DNA of 64,000 nucleotides from contig JASDFA010000019.1 in assembly GCA_035772735.1 (NCBI GenBank), positions 66,440,001-66,504,000 of the forward strand, written 5' to 3'. Below the pieces are notes generated by a model, which was not told the DNA's origin, did no database searches, and was given only the letters and a program-made list of their open reading frames with translations. This DNA is from Datura wrightii. Lineage: Eukaryota > Streptophyta > Magnoliopsida > Solanales > Solanaceae. The position numbers and the translations under genes are program-made. Shown here piece after piece: positions 22,861 to 34,213 of this stretch (the stretch's first letter is position 1; each line of letters opens with the position of its first letter).

Positions 22861-24665
22861 TGTTATGCCCCGGAAGCCTAAAGATCAGACCCAGAAGTTG
22901 AAATGGAGAAAAGATTAAAAACTGGCACCAGGCACAGAATGAGTCATGAGATGACTCGTTGGTGCAGCCCACGAGTCATGATATGAGCGTAGGGAGGCCA
23001 GTGAGGAGTTTGGAAATTTGGTGAAATAGGATCCCACGGACGTGACCACAACTCATGGTCATCCCCCACGAGTCGTTAGGTCAGCTGTGGGGTGGGTGAG
23101 TAAGAAAAGAAAAAGAAGAGGGTCAGTGGACTTGATGGAAGGACCCCACGAGTCATGGTCAGTCACCATGATTCGTGGGGAGGGTCGTGGTCAGCTAATT
23201 GAGGAATTAATTAGAATGGAGGTAGTGTACATAACTCGTGGTCACCAGTAACGACTCATGAGGTTGCCCGTGATGAGCCCAGGTGATCAAATAAGCAGTG
23301 TACTTGACAAACGACTCCACGAATCGAGGCCTACGGTAACGAGTCTTTCGGTCCATCGTTGGGACCACCTGGCAATTATTTTCTGCGAATTTAGTAAGGG
23401 CTTTTCCATAATTCCCAAGCTTCTAAGGCCTAAACTACATCATTTTGCGTTATGAATAGCGGCTTTTAAAGGGGTTAAGTTCATTTTAGGCCTCATTCAT
23501 CCATGCATTCAAGGTAGAAAGGTTAGATAGGGTGATCAAGCTAGTGTTCTTCAATTTTTCTTCAATTTCCTATTGGGAATTCAAAGAAGTGTAAGAATCA
23601 GCTACCAACAGGTATATAGGATTATGAATGGGTGATTCCTCTCATACCCATTCCCAATCCCTCTCTAATCATGAATGATCTATGACTAATCTATGGGGTT
23701 TTAACTCAAATGCATGAATCTCCTATTTCTATACATGGGTATGATTTAAATACATTTCTACTATTGAATTATGAAGCATGGGAGAGTTTTATAATGTTTT
23801 CAAGTGAAAATCATGTTTCTAGCTTTATGAATGAAAAAGCCCATTGATGAGAAGTTCATGAAAGATAAATTTTGTGATGAATGAATGATGATGATGAGAT
23901 ATTATGATGAAAAGTATGTTTTCAAGCTACCCATGTTTAAAATCATATTTTCGATATGAATTGAGTATTTTCAAGAATAACAAAGCTTTGGGAAATGCCC
24001 ACATGTTCAAAGTATGATTGATGATTTTCCGAATTAAGCTTACCACATGGTTTTAGAGTGAAGACTCCTACTTATATTTTCAGCTTGTGGTATGTTTGAG
24101 TTAACGTTTTTCATATGCATAGCTTACCACATGGTTTTGGAGTGAAGACTCCCAGTTATCTTTCAGCTTGTGGTATGATTTGAGTTAAAGTTTCTCTTAT
24201 GCATGATTTCCGCTTTGAGATGTATTTGATTTATGAGCTTCATCAATAGACGATGTTGAGCTTCGTTGAATAACGATGTAGAGCATATTCAAGTTTTTGG
24301 GAGTAGTCTCTAGCACCGATCAGGCTAAGGGTCGATCACCCTATGCCTCAGAACTACGCGCCAACTTAGGTTTATACATTATGATTTTGGGACCTCCCTT
24401 GTGAGCTATCCCCTACCCTATTGGACCATGAGCTTGATATCGATATCATGGCATCGTCCCTAGCCCTGGAAAGGCTTTGGACGTCTCTACCCACTTGAAT
24501 GTAATAGTTGGGACCCCGTAAGCTCTATCGTGGTATGTCGGTTAAAAGATGAGTCTCCCATTGCTCCTCATGATTTCAGTTACGCATGTCCGTTACTCAT
24601 GATATTTACATATGTAAGCATGTTCTAAAGCAGGTTTGACTCAATATTCAACTTTTCTTATAAAT
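22861..24665 (+). repeat. Element IV 5' LTR, truncated
   Basis: TGTTATGCCCCGGAAGCC opens it. It aligns with 38330-40130 of the 3' LTR up to a shared CTTATAAAT, after which the two differ. The U3 motif array covers about 22940-23360. A tandem 84-base duplication lies at 24037-24204. Confidence 0.85.
24037..24204 (+). repeat. Tandem 84-base duplication in LTR IV, each unit an inverted repeat
   Basis: Two units start AGCTTACCACATGG at 24037 and 24121. Within each, TACCACA is answered by TGTGGTA about 50 bases later, so each could fold. The 3' LTR has the same pair at about 39502-39670, so the duplication predates the insertion. Confidence 0.8.
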
Positions 24666-25782
24666 TCTAACCAATTTCTTGTTGTGAGATGATTTTCAAG
24701 TGGAACGGAGGGCAAAAATGCAAAGGATCGCAAAGGAAAAAATCGAGGTAAGAAAAAATTAAAAAGTAGCAAAACAGTGAGCCTGCGCGATGGCTCCGTG
24801 TCACGGAGAAGGGCCTCCGCGTTACCCTCTATGACACATTGAAGGTATTTTGGAATTTTCACAAATTCCAGAACCCCTACGCGATGGCTCCATGTCACGG
24901 AGGGGGTGCTCCGCGTTATCCTCCATGACACATTGAGGTGTTATTCGCGACGGGTCACACCGGGTCGCCGGGTGACCCGCGTGAAAAATCCTCTTTTTAA
25001 CCCCGAAAACACCTTATTTTTCCCATTTCTCACTCCCCTCCGCGACAAACTCCCTAAAATCCCCCCTTCCCCAATGTGACACGAACCTATGATCAAATTT
25101 TCTTCAACTTTTCTTCAATTTCATCGAATTAAAGGTATGTTCTTGAACTTAACCTCAATTTTTGCCGAAATTTTCAATTTTTGAGCATGTGAGGTGACTA
25201 AAGCTTGCCCTAATTTTAGATTGAGCATGACTTCATTTAAGTTATTGTTGATTGATGTTCGTAGTATCGTTATGATTATATGAACTCCATAAATACATGT
25301 TTGATTGAATTTGTGCAAAATTTGTAGCTAAGGTTGGAATTTGAATAGGAAGAAACTAAATTTGGTTGAAAATTTGAAAATAATTGGGTTGTGCATGTTG
25401 GGTGATGTAAATGATGTTGTGAATATGGATGAATACTCTAAATAAACAAGGGAATTTTCGGGAAAATGAAATTGGTGAATTGCATAGGTTGTTGTTGTTG
25501 AGAAAAATTTTGGCTAAGTGTTATGTGATGTAATGGAATCGATGGTGAAATTGTGATTAGTTGTACGAAGTCTGAGTAGTACTTAGTCATTATTCCATCG
25601 ACTTATCTGAATGCACGAGGCATGTTGATTGATAAAAATTGGAAAAGAATGATTGTCTTGCCGAATTGTTTTCATTGTGGCTAAAGATTAAGTGTGGGGT
25701 GACCTAACTCAACCCAACCTTAATCGAAGCAAATTTTTGACTTGAATAACATAGGGACTGTCTGTTTGATTTGACAGGAACG
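24666..25782 (+). other. 5' region of the transposon-protein unit: CCGCG motif array and leader
   Basis: Not related to LTR IV. Two long motif copies at about 24785-24930 combine CGCGATGGCTCC, GTGTCACGGAG and CTCCGCGTTA. A hairpin CGGGTCAC/GTGACCCG lies at 24951-24979. A pyrimidine-rich stretch near 25000-25130 and a TTTGATTTGACAG sequence just before the ORF resemble a leader and a 3' splice site. It may be the remains of a 5' LTR plus leader, but no matching second copy was found. Confidence 0.4.
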
Positions 25783-27004
25783 ATGTCAAGCAGGCAAGAC
25801 AAAGGAAAGGGCGCATCTATATCAGGCGCCGGGAGAAAAAGGATTAGACTGGGAACGGCAGTCCCAGCAGCACCAGCGGTTCCACGCAGCCAACGGCGTC
25901 AAATACGGAACCCGATGGGTGATGGACGAAGGGAAGAAATGGTATGCAAAGCACAAGGAGACCAAATACTTCCCTGAGGAGCACATTGCAAGGGAGCTAC
26001 TTGCACAGGAATTCCCCAGAATCATACACCGGATTGACGCTACCGGGCTGAACTTCATCTTCGAAGAGTCCAAGGAGTGCAATCTCCATTTAATTTGGGA
26101 GTTCTACGCAAACTAGAACCCGACACTCCACAGTCACACCGTCAAGATAAGGGGGCAGGTTGTCACCTTTGATCCCCATCACCTGAATGCCATCTTGGGG
26201 GCGCGGGACACAGAGGCCTATGTACTCCGGCAACTGAACATAACTCCACCCTATACGGATATCAGACGCACTCTGTGTGGAGCCCGTTCGACAGCACGGT
26301 GGAGCAGGCACAAGGAGAGGGGTTATCATCAGATGCTGCCTTACTCTCAGATGAACAGGGAAGCCAGGATTTGGCTTAAAATTATGTGTTCCTTCCTGAT
26401 CCCAGGGGTGCACATGACAGATGTCACCCGAGATCGTGTGTGCTTGGTTTATGCCCTGATGAAAAGGCTGGAGATTATTGTTGGGGCGATGATCATCTCC
26501 TCCATGAAGAGAGCCCGTTTGCATCAAGGGCACAGGTACTGGTTTGGTGGTTTGCTGACCACGTTTCTGAGGGGCCTTGACATCGAGGAGGAGCCCCTAG
26601 ACTACATCCCGCAAATGGATAGGCGTGCCTTGGACGTCACCAAAACAAGGGCACCCGACACCACTCACGGGCTAGTTCTCACACTAGTTGAGCGACATGC
26701 TCGGGATGATTAGTATATGGCCCGCATGTACGGGATGCATATGTTGCAGTTGCGCATAGGCGGGAGGCCAGCAACTGAAGATGAGCTATGGCAGCTTGAG
26801 CTAGATTACCCCTTTGGCGAAAATGCCCGGGTTCTATGCCGAGTGGGGCCAGCTTTTGTGGAGCCAGTAGACGATGATGTCCCCACTGATAAGGATACAC
26901 GCCGCGATGACTCATATGTTGAGTCAGATGAGGACAGCAGGGGAGATTCAGATATGGGGGACGAGGCAACGGCACCTGACGAAGAAGTTGAATACTTTGA
27001 TTGA
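25783..27004 (+). pseudogene. Broken ORF, 'putative plant transposon protein' family
   Basis: Opens with MSSRQDKGKGAS at 25783, after a splice-acceptor-like TTTGACAG. A frameshift near 25870-25900 moves it to the frame that runs to 27004, with two in-frame TAG stops at 26114 and 26711. About 400 codons in all. A central region (WYAKHKETKYFPEEHIAREL to FIFEESKECNLHLIWEFYAN, then VTFDPHHLNAILGARD) matches, from memory, the domain called 'putative plant transposon protein' in solanaceous genomes. A helical middle part is followed by an acidic tail rich in Asp and Glu (last 50 residues). There is no integrase, RT or DDE triad. Function is unknown; the family name is from recollection, not a search. 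The TAG at 26114 replaces what is normally a Trp after FYAN. Confidence 0.65.
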
Positions 27005-28757
27005 TCAGGGAGTTTCACCACCTACTTTTGTGCTATGTTGAATTTGATGAACACTGGGGACAGTGTTCGGTTTAAGTGTGGGGTGGGAGTAGTTAGGTGC
27101 CAGTTGTTTTGTTGTTGTTTATGTTCATGTCTTGTTGTTATTCCTGTGAAAAAAAATTGTGACCCTATGATTTTATGCATATGTTTTGTATTGTAATTCG
27201 GTGTGTAATGAATGTTAAGCTGTTGTGTGCTATGTTGAGTTGTTGTTAGCTGGTTGTGTAAATATTTTTGTTTTCTATCAAAATTATCGATATTTTTAAA
27301 AAATTTTGTTGAATTTTTTATGATTGGGTTTCTCGGCCTTTGTTTTCGATGCTTTTACCGAGAATAGTCCCATTGAACCGAAGTCGTAAATAGTGACCAT
27401 TCCCTATGATGGATGGATGACGACCGTCTTAAGGGAAATGTAGTCGATAGGAGTAGTTTTTTTCTTTCTTTTATTTTCTTTCTTTTGGTTATTTCCCAAA
27501 CGTGTCGTTACTTCATGGTTCGGAATTCTTGTTGCGTGTTGTACATGATATTGAGATGCAAAGATGATTCTTATGAAAGCATGCAAATGTGAAACATGTT
27601 GAGATACCTAGGCCATAGAGCTCGATTCGGTGTGATTGAGGCTTAATATTGAATTCTTGTAATTAGCTGATTGAAGAGTCTGTGAATAAGTCTTGAGTTG
27701 AGCATGTGCAATGAGTGTGAGGAGAGGTTTCGATTCTTCCATGCTATTGTGAAGTGTCTAGAACTTGCCTGGTGTGTGTACGAAACGAAATGAAGGACGT
27801 GTAGTGTAGGAAAGGATGTAGGCATTTCTTTGATTAAACCGAAAGTTTTTTTTCTTATCATACCTACCTTAAATGTACATCCTAGTTAGCCCCATTGAGC
27901 CTTTAACCTATTTTTTATTTCATTGAAGAGGTAGAAACCGAGCTTAATCCCTTCTTTTCATTAGCCATGAATTTGATCCAAAACTCTTAAGCGCTCAAGA
28001 AAAAATAATTTTCCCACAGTGTCAATGAGTGAAAAGTGTGAAAAGGAAGGAAAAGCAGAAGTGGTGAAAGTAAAGATAAGGTCAAAGGTGCACTTGCCGA
28101 ATATAAATAAAATGAAGATGTATAGCTAATCTTTGTTATTAAGTCGAGTGTGCTTAAAGAAATGGGAACAAAAATAAAGAAAGACTTCAAGAATGGGAAG
28201 ATGAAGGAAGAAACAATGCCCATAATGATGGTGGGATGTATTGAAAAGCGCTTAAGGAGGCTAGATGATATTATTGGTTATCCCAGTATTTACTAGTTCC
28301 TTAGCTTACATTACAACCCGTTAAGTCCTACGTGATCTTACATCACGCTTCCTTATATTAGTGGAGTAATACACTAGAGGCAAGCCTATGGTTCATGACA
28401 TGATGCATGTGAATTCTTTGGGAGAGAGAGCAAAATCGTGTTCATATACCCCTACATGTAAAGCTTTGGAAATCATATGATTGAAAAAGGGGTAATTCTC
28501 TTGTGTTGTGAGGGCACATGCTTGACGAGAGATTGAATTTCGTGTCGGATGTCTTGATCAGCTGATTTGCATGAGTTTGCCGAGATCGAGAGTCGATCCT
28601 TGAGTCTAGGAGGTCTTAATGTGGTGAATGTCATTGTGTTTATGAGACTATGCATGTTTTCTTGATGATTTGCTATATTAAATAATCGGTATAATCTTAG
28701 CTTGAATTGTCGAGCCAAAGTAGCTATACGTGGGTGTCTTTGCATGAGATATGAGAG
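27005..28757 (+). other. Conserved non-coding 3' block of the transposon-protein unit
   Basis: No open frame. It shares many short blocks in the same order with 31010-32665 of the next unit: TTTAAGTGTGGGGTG (27072), GATGACGACCGTCTTAAGGG (27416), TCTAGAACTTGCCTGGTGTG (27758), GGCATTTCTTTGAT (27821), CTTTGGGAGAG (28417). The two units are therefore related outside their coding parts. It may have packaging or structural RNA functions, which is a guess. Confidence 0.65.
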
Positions 28758-28759
28758 TA

Positions 28760-28793
28760 TTGTTCGAGGACGAACAAGGTTTTAAGTGTGGCG
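28760..28793 (+). other. Hairpin and polypurine-like tract before LTR A
   Basis: TTGTTCG-AGGA-CGAACAA (28760-28777) is a perfect 7-base stem with a 4-base loop. It is followed by TTTTAAGTGTGGCG, the primer tract type of Athila/Tat-like elements. The same arrangement stands at 32666-32700. Confidence 0.65.
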
Positions 28794-30158
28794 TAAGTGA
28801 TCTTGGGCAGAATTATATGCCCAAGTGATGCTCGAATGCTCTATTTCGTCTTGTTTATCTATCGTTATTTGTACATTCTCATGTGATTTATAGTTAAAAT
28901 GTGAATTTATGAAGCTAAGTTGCATGTTGGTGAAAATCGGGAATGGACTCGGAAGCGAGCAGTGGAAAAGATCAAGGAAAAGAAGTAAATAAAGGGGCTC
29001 CGCGATGGAGCCGTGTCATGCTGCCATCGCGGAGGCAGTCTGCTTCGGATGAGTTATTTTGTCAAATTCCAGTGAAGGTTCGTGATGGCGTCGTGGAACG
29101 TTGGCCAAGCCCTGTGTTACATGCCGTGGCACGTTGCCTATATTTACCTGGAACATAAAATTCCAGTGAGGGTCCGCGTTTGCACTGTGTCACGGAGGTA
29201 GTGCTCCGCGATGCACTCCGTGACACGTTGCTTGTTATTCCAGGAAAAAATTCCCACTAGTATAAAAGCACACTTAGGTTTATTTTTGATTATTCTGACT
29301 TAGTTGAGCAAGAACGTGGGTTACAGGCAGTTGAGGAGACGAAAATCTTAGGGTTCTTCTCTAACTCTCTCCTTTATTTCAATTGTTTGTATGATTTATA
29401 CTCATTTGATGATGTTTAATCCACAAATGAGTGGCTAAATTCACTTCTTGCTGAGGTTAAGAACATTTGTAGTGGAATGTAATTGTTGATCATTGTGGTT
29501 TTTCATCTTTTCTTCCATAGTTGTTCTATCAATTCTTGTTCTTACTGCATTAATGTCTGGCCAATGTTAATGTACATCTAAAAAATCCAATTTTATCTTG
29601 AAAAGAAAAGAAATTGGAAAATTGTGAATTGGTAGGATATGATCTCTTCTTAGTTTGGGAAAATTGAGAATTGATTTACCTTCAGAATAGAAATATATCT
29701 GAAAGTCGTATTAGTCAATTAAGGAATCGGTTTCGTATGGCTAGAACATGAAATTCTTTTATCACAGAAATGTAGGTTGAAGGTTCATGATTCTTAAGTT
29801 GGGTAGAATAAGAAAGTTTCTCTCCATAGGCAATAATTCTTGACTAGCAACCGAAGGAAAGATTAACCGAATTGTATCGATAAATTACTTTCCTACATGT
29901 TCATTTTGGCCTCAGCTTGCTCATTACTATAGTTCAAACTCACTTTATAATTTTGTTTTAGATTAGTATAAATTAGGAAACCAACTCTCAAAATCTTCCT
30001 TAAATTGTTGTCTGCATTTTTAGAATTAGAGTTCACTAACACTTAATTCGATTACTACCTTGGTTCAGTCCCTGTGGGATCGATACTTGGCTTACTTTAG
30101 CCATTTTACTACTTGTTCGACCACGTGCACTTGCGTGAAGTTGCGAAATAGCCCAAAC
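28794..30158 (+). repeat. LTR A (3' LTR of the transposon-protein unit)
   Basis: Starts TAAGTGATCTTGGGC after the tract. It contains the CCGCGATGG/CCGTGTCACGG array (28998-29230), a TATA box TATAAAAG at 29261 and a CCCTGTGGGATCGATAC segment near 30070, as in LTR B. The end near 30158 is approximate because truncated LTR B abuts it. No 5' partner was found. Confidence 0.6.
29261..29268 (+). promoter_or_regulatory. TATA box of LTR A
   Basis: TATAAAAG lies 40 bases after the start of the last TGACACGTTG copy of the motif array. Confidence 0.55.
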
Positions 30159-30165
30159 AAATACC

Positions 30166-30577
30166 TATCCAATATCAAGGGTTAGTCAAGCATACACCCG
30201 TAGACGAACCAAGTTATATGGTGATAATCATCTAAATAGGGGACCAATCATTTAGGTGAAGTTAACTTATTGATATTGAATGCTAAGCACCAAAATAGAT
30301 CACTAGTATAAAACTCCTTGTGGTTATGAAGTCATGGGAATCACTTACCCTAGTTAGTTGCATTAATTTGGAATCAACGTTCAGTTTCTCTCAACGACAT
30401 TGTTTGTTACTTTTATAAATTTTCCCCCTCTTAGGAGATAATAGACTTAAAAGCTTAAATACTAGAGTTCTTCTATATCCTTCCATATTCCCTGTGGAAT
30501 CGACCCCAACCTTTGTTGGGTTTTATATTTGACATCAGACGTGTTATATCTCATTATGAGGTGTAATTTGAGCGACA
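30166..30577 (+). repeat. Element B 5' LTR, truncated at its start
   Basis: Aligns with 33801-34213: CAAGCATACACCCGTAGACG, ACCAATCATTTAGGTGAAG and CCTGTGGAATCGACCCC (CCTGTGGGATCGACCCC there). It ends TTTGAGCGACA at 30577, right before a primer site. About 1.1 kb is missing from its left. Confidence 0.8.
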
Positions 30578-30585
30578 ATAAATTT

Positions 30586-30603
30586 TGGCGCCGTTGCCGG
30601 GGA
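30586..30603 (+). other. Element B primer binding site (tRNA-Asp type)
   Basis: TGGCGCCGTTGCCGGGGA is complementary to the 3' end expected for tRNA-Asp. This primer is characteristic of the Athila/Tat lineages of Ty3/gypsy elements and separates Element B from the Met-primed chromoviruses around it. Confidence 0.85.
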
Positions 30604-32665
30604 ATACGGTTCAGGATTAGATGAATCGCTTGTGTTTAACTTTTAGTCTTTATTTCCTATTTGTTTTATTTTCTTTTAGTTTCTGACGTGTCACAGGGCA
30701 GCGTGGTGAAACAAGAGGCCAAGATGTTATCACAGTCTCAACAGGTATCTTGATGAAGTCTGAGTAATCAAGATACCTATGTCGTGTTGTGATGTTAAAT
30801 TAGGCACTACTTGGGAGGCAACCCAAGATGATTTTTTTTGTTTTGTTTTTATGTGTCTGTTCAAGTGTGCAGGTGTTAATTCATAATTTACAATGAATTT
30901 GGAGCATGAAATGCATAGATGGAGGCAGCTATTCTTTTCCCCACAACAGACAAGGAGTAGAGGCTCAGGGAGTTCTTCTTTTACTCTTTTACTTTATGCT
31001 TATTGTTTAAGCACTGGGACGGTGTTACTAATTAAGTGTGGGGTGCGAGAAGTGAACTTCATATTACCATGCATGTCTTAATTACTAAATTTGCACATGG
31101 TAGGCCTAGTCTTTTAGGATTTATGATTTATCATGTATGCTTGTTGATTTGTAGTATTTTTGTTTTAAAATTCTATTTTGGGTTCCTCCGATTTTTATTT
31201 TCGGTGCTTTTCCGGTGGAAATAGTCCCTTAGAATCGACTAAAGAGTCTAGATTTTTTATTTTTTTTAGTCATTGAGTCATGACTTTGCCCAATAACGGA
31301 TAGATGACGACCGTCTTAAGGGTAAATTAGTCATTAGGAAGAACAAGAACTTGGACCCTATGAATGCTAGGTGCTTCACTCTAGGTATCATTGAGACTTT
31401 ATTAAATTCACTCAAAAATGCATGAAAAAGTATAAACACTTAGTCTTTTGGAACTTGAATCTTGTGCTTGAAAAGAAAAAAACTGGGCTTAATTTGTTAT
31501 GGATGCAATACGAATATATGTATTTATGTGATCTTAATTTCCATTATTAAACCATTTGTGCCAATGTGTGAGGAATTTTTGATATACTCCATTCTTGTAA
31601 ATTGATGTCTAGAACTTGCCTGGTGTGTGTGAAAAGCGAAATAAGAATGATGGATTCAGAAAGTGATATAGGCATTTCTTTGATAGCTTTATTCTTATCC
31701 TAATTTTACCTACCTTGATTGTAATTATCCTAGTTAGCAATGTTGAGCCTTAGCCTACTCTTTTGATAGCCATATTACAAGCTTAAATCCTTTTTTGTTC
31801 TATTAACTTGTATTTGATCCAAATAACTTTTAGAGCACTTTAATTGATAAATTTTGCATGAAAGAAGCTTAAGTGGAAAAGTGAAGGGAATAGCTAAAAA
31901 GTGTAGTGAATTAGAAGAAAAGAAAAGGGTGAAATTTGCTAAACAAGGAGGGTGATGTTAGTGGGAAAATAAAAAGAAGAAAGAGCTTTGAAAAAAAGAA
32001 TGATGATGAAAAAATGTGTGAATGAGCTCAATGTTGAAAAAAATCCCCACTAGCCACCTAAATTTAAAAATTGAAAAATAAAAGGAGGTATAAGGAGAAA
32101 ATTTGGAGATTGAGGAAAGTGCTAAAAAATCAAAGTATTGTGAAGTATTAAAGTGCTTAGGGAGATTAGTCACTATCTTATCCAAATAGTTCCTACCCGT
32201 TCCTTAGCCTACATTGCAACCAACTTTAAGTCCTAATTGATCCTTGATTTATAATTCTATTAACGGAGTATTACACTAAGGGCAAGCCTATGGGCCGTCT
32301 TTTGCATGTATGGTTGAGTTCTTTGGGAGAGCAAGCGAAAATTGTTAAATTTATGCCCAAGTTAATATTGTTTTATATCTTATATAAGTGAAAGGGCATC
32401 TCTCCAAAATTGTAAGGGGCACAATGGTAAGACTTTGGTAAATCTTGATTGCCAAATTTCATATAATTCATGTTGACCCAAAAATATGTCTTGATGAGTT
32501 AGTTTTCAAAAGCTAAGTGATTTCGAACTTTGACATTCTAATGTTGATCCTATATGCATGTGAGTGAGTTGTTTGAGCTTCATTGATCTGTCTCATGATC
32601 CTAAGTGCAAGTAGACCTATTCGTAGGATGAATTTTGTGCTTAAATCTGAAAAGGGAAGTAGTAG
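30604..32665 (+). mobile_element. Element B internal region, non-coding (LARD-like)
   Basis: Two kilobases with no gag or pol frame; only short ORFs, such as 30893-31081 (62 codons), without recognisable domains. ACTTGGGAGGCAACCCAA (30809) and AAGTGTGGGGTG (31035) are typical fillers of solanaceous non-autonomous elements. The right half shares ordered blocks with 27005-28757. Such a unit would depend on proteins supplied by an autonomous Athila/Tat relative. Confidence 0.7.
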
Positions 32666-32700
32666 ATTGTTCGAGGATGAACAATAGTTTAAGTGTGGGG
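32666..32700 (+). other. Hairpin and polypurine tract of Element B
   Basis: ATTGTTC-GAGGAT-GAACAAT (32666-32685) is followed by AGTTTAAGTGTGGGG, then the LTR start at 32701. Confidence 0.7.
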
Positions 32701-34213
32701 TGTTGATGAAGGGCGTAATTACGCACTTCATAGACATATATTTTCCATCTTTACTATGTACTGAGAACAAATTATGTGTGTTTGCATGTTCTTATGTTAT
32801 ATATTTGTGAAAAGAACTAACGCATGTGATTAGATGTTTTCAGGGCTAAAAATTATGGATTGGAACGTATTTGAGGCTTTTGGAATACATGTGAAAAAAG
32901 TTGGAATGAACGATGCAAAGATCAATCTTGAAGCAACCATTGGCCACACCGAGCGAGGTAAAGGTACTGCAGCGCGATGCACCACACGAGGCACCAGCAG
33001 TCTTGGCGCTACAGGGTGCACGACGTGGTAGCAAGAATTTCACAATTACAGGCGCAAGGCACCGGCCTCCCTGCGCTACAGCATGCATGAGGGACTACCT
33101 TCCCAATGCTATATGTTAGGCGTAAGGCACCCCTCTCTAGGCGCTACAAGGTGTGCGACGTGGCAAGGGGTTTAAACGGCCAACAATAAGCAAATCCCAC
33201 TTCAACTAGGAAAAGGAGCTTCCAATCCCAAATCAAATCCGCAAAGGAACAAGAAAAGCATCAAACTACTACTATAAATACCCTTTAATTTTTATGTAAT
33301 AGGGAAGTTAGAAGAGGTCTCAAGCTCTTTGATACGAGTCTTAAGTCTTAACACGTTTTAAAGACACAAGTTTAAAGATACGATTGTAAGGCTTTATTTC
33401 ATATTTCGAGACTAGTGTTGAATTGTTCTTTCTTATTTTTGCATTATTCAAGTGAAGTTTCTTCCTATCATTATTGTAAGTATTATTTTGAGCTTTTATC
33501 TATGAATTCTATGAATTTACTTATAATTATGAGAGGCTAAAACCTCCACAACTAGGGTTGTGGGAACCATGACGAATTAACACAAATAGGTAAAATACTT
33601 AGTGATTCTTGAAAGGGGTTTAATGCATGTATTGTTTTTCCCTTCGTTTTAATTATTTCTTAACGGTTGCAAATGTTGGAACTTGCCTTATTCTTACTTA
33701 CCGGATCAAGGGAGTAGTGAATGGGAAAAGGGATTAACAACAGAGTTTGAGGCTATCAATCCTCATCTAATAGCTTGACCTTATCCGAGAATAGCTAATC
33801 CGATATCAAGGGTAAGGATTAGTCAAGCATACACCCGTAGACGGACCAAGTTTCATGGTGATAATCATCTAAATAGGAGACCAATCATTTAGGTGAAGTT
33901 AACTTACCGATATTGCATGCTAAGAACCAAAATAGATCACTAGTATAAAATGCCATGTGGTTATGATTTCATGGGTAACACTTACCCTAGTTAGTTGCAT
34001 TAATTTGGAATCAACATTCACTTTCTCTCAAGGACATTGTTTGTTACTTTTATTAATTTCTCCCTCTTAGGAGATAATCTACTTAAAAGCTTAAATACTA
34101 GCACTCTTCTATATCCTTCTATATTCCCTGTGGGATCGACCCCAACCTTTGTTGGGTTCTATATTTGACTTCAGCTGCATTATATCTCATTACAAGGTGT
34201 AATTTGAGTGACA
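32701..34213 (+). repeat. Element B 3' LTR
   Basis: 1513 bp, TGTTGATGAAGGGCG to TTTGAGTGACA. A palindromic start (GAAGGGCGTAATTACGC) is followed by an array with GGCGCTACAGGGTGCACGAC-type copies (33004, 33075, 33142) upstream of a TATAAATA box at 33273. Element IV gag resumes at 34214. Confidence 0.85.
33273..33280 (+). promoter_or_regulatory. TATA box of LTR B
   Basis: TATAAATA about 100 bases downstream of the last motif copy; a start of transcription near 33305 would follow. Confidence 0.5.

Noticed and set aside
26090..26533. A 147-codon minus-strand ORF
   Set aside because: It mirrors the plus-strand transposon-protein ORF, which has recognisable sequence and an acidic tail.
30586..30603. 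Possible tRNA-Asp gene
   Set aside because: Only the complement of a tRNA 3' end is present, directly after an LTR; there are no clover-leaf arms. It is a primer binding site.
32834..33119. Overlapping ORFs on both strands in LTR B
   Set aside because: They lie in the U3 repeat array of a non-coding LTR; the open frames come from the GC-rich repeats.
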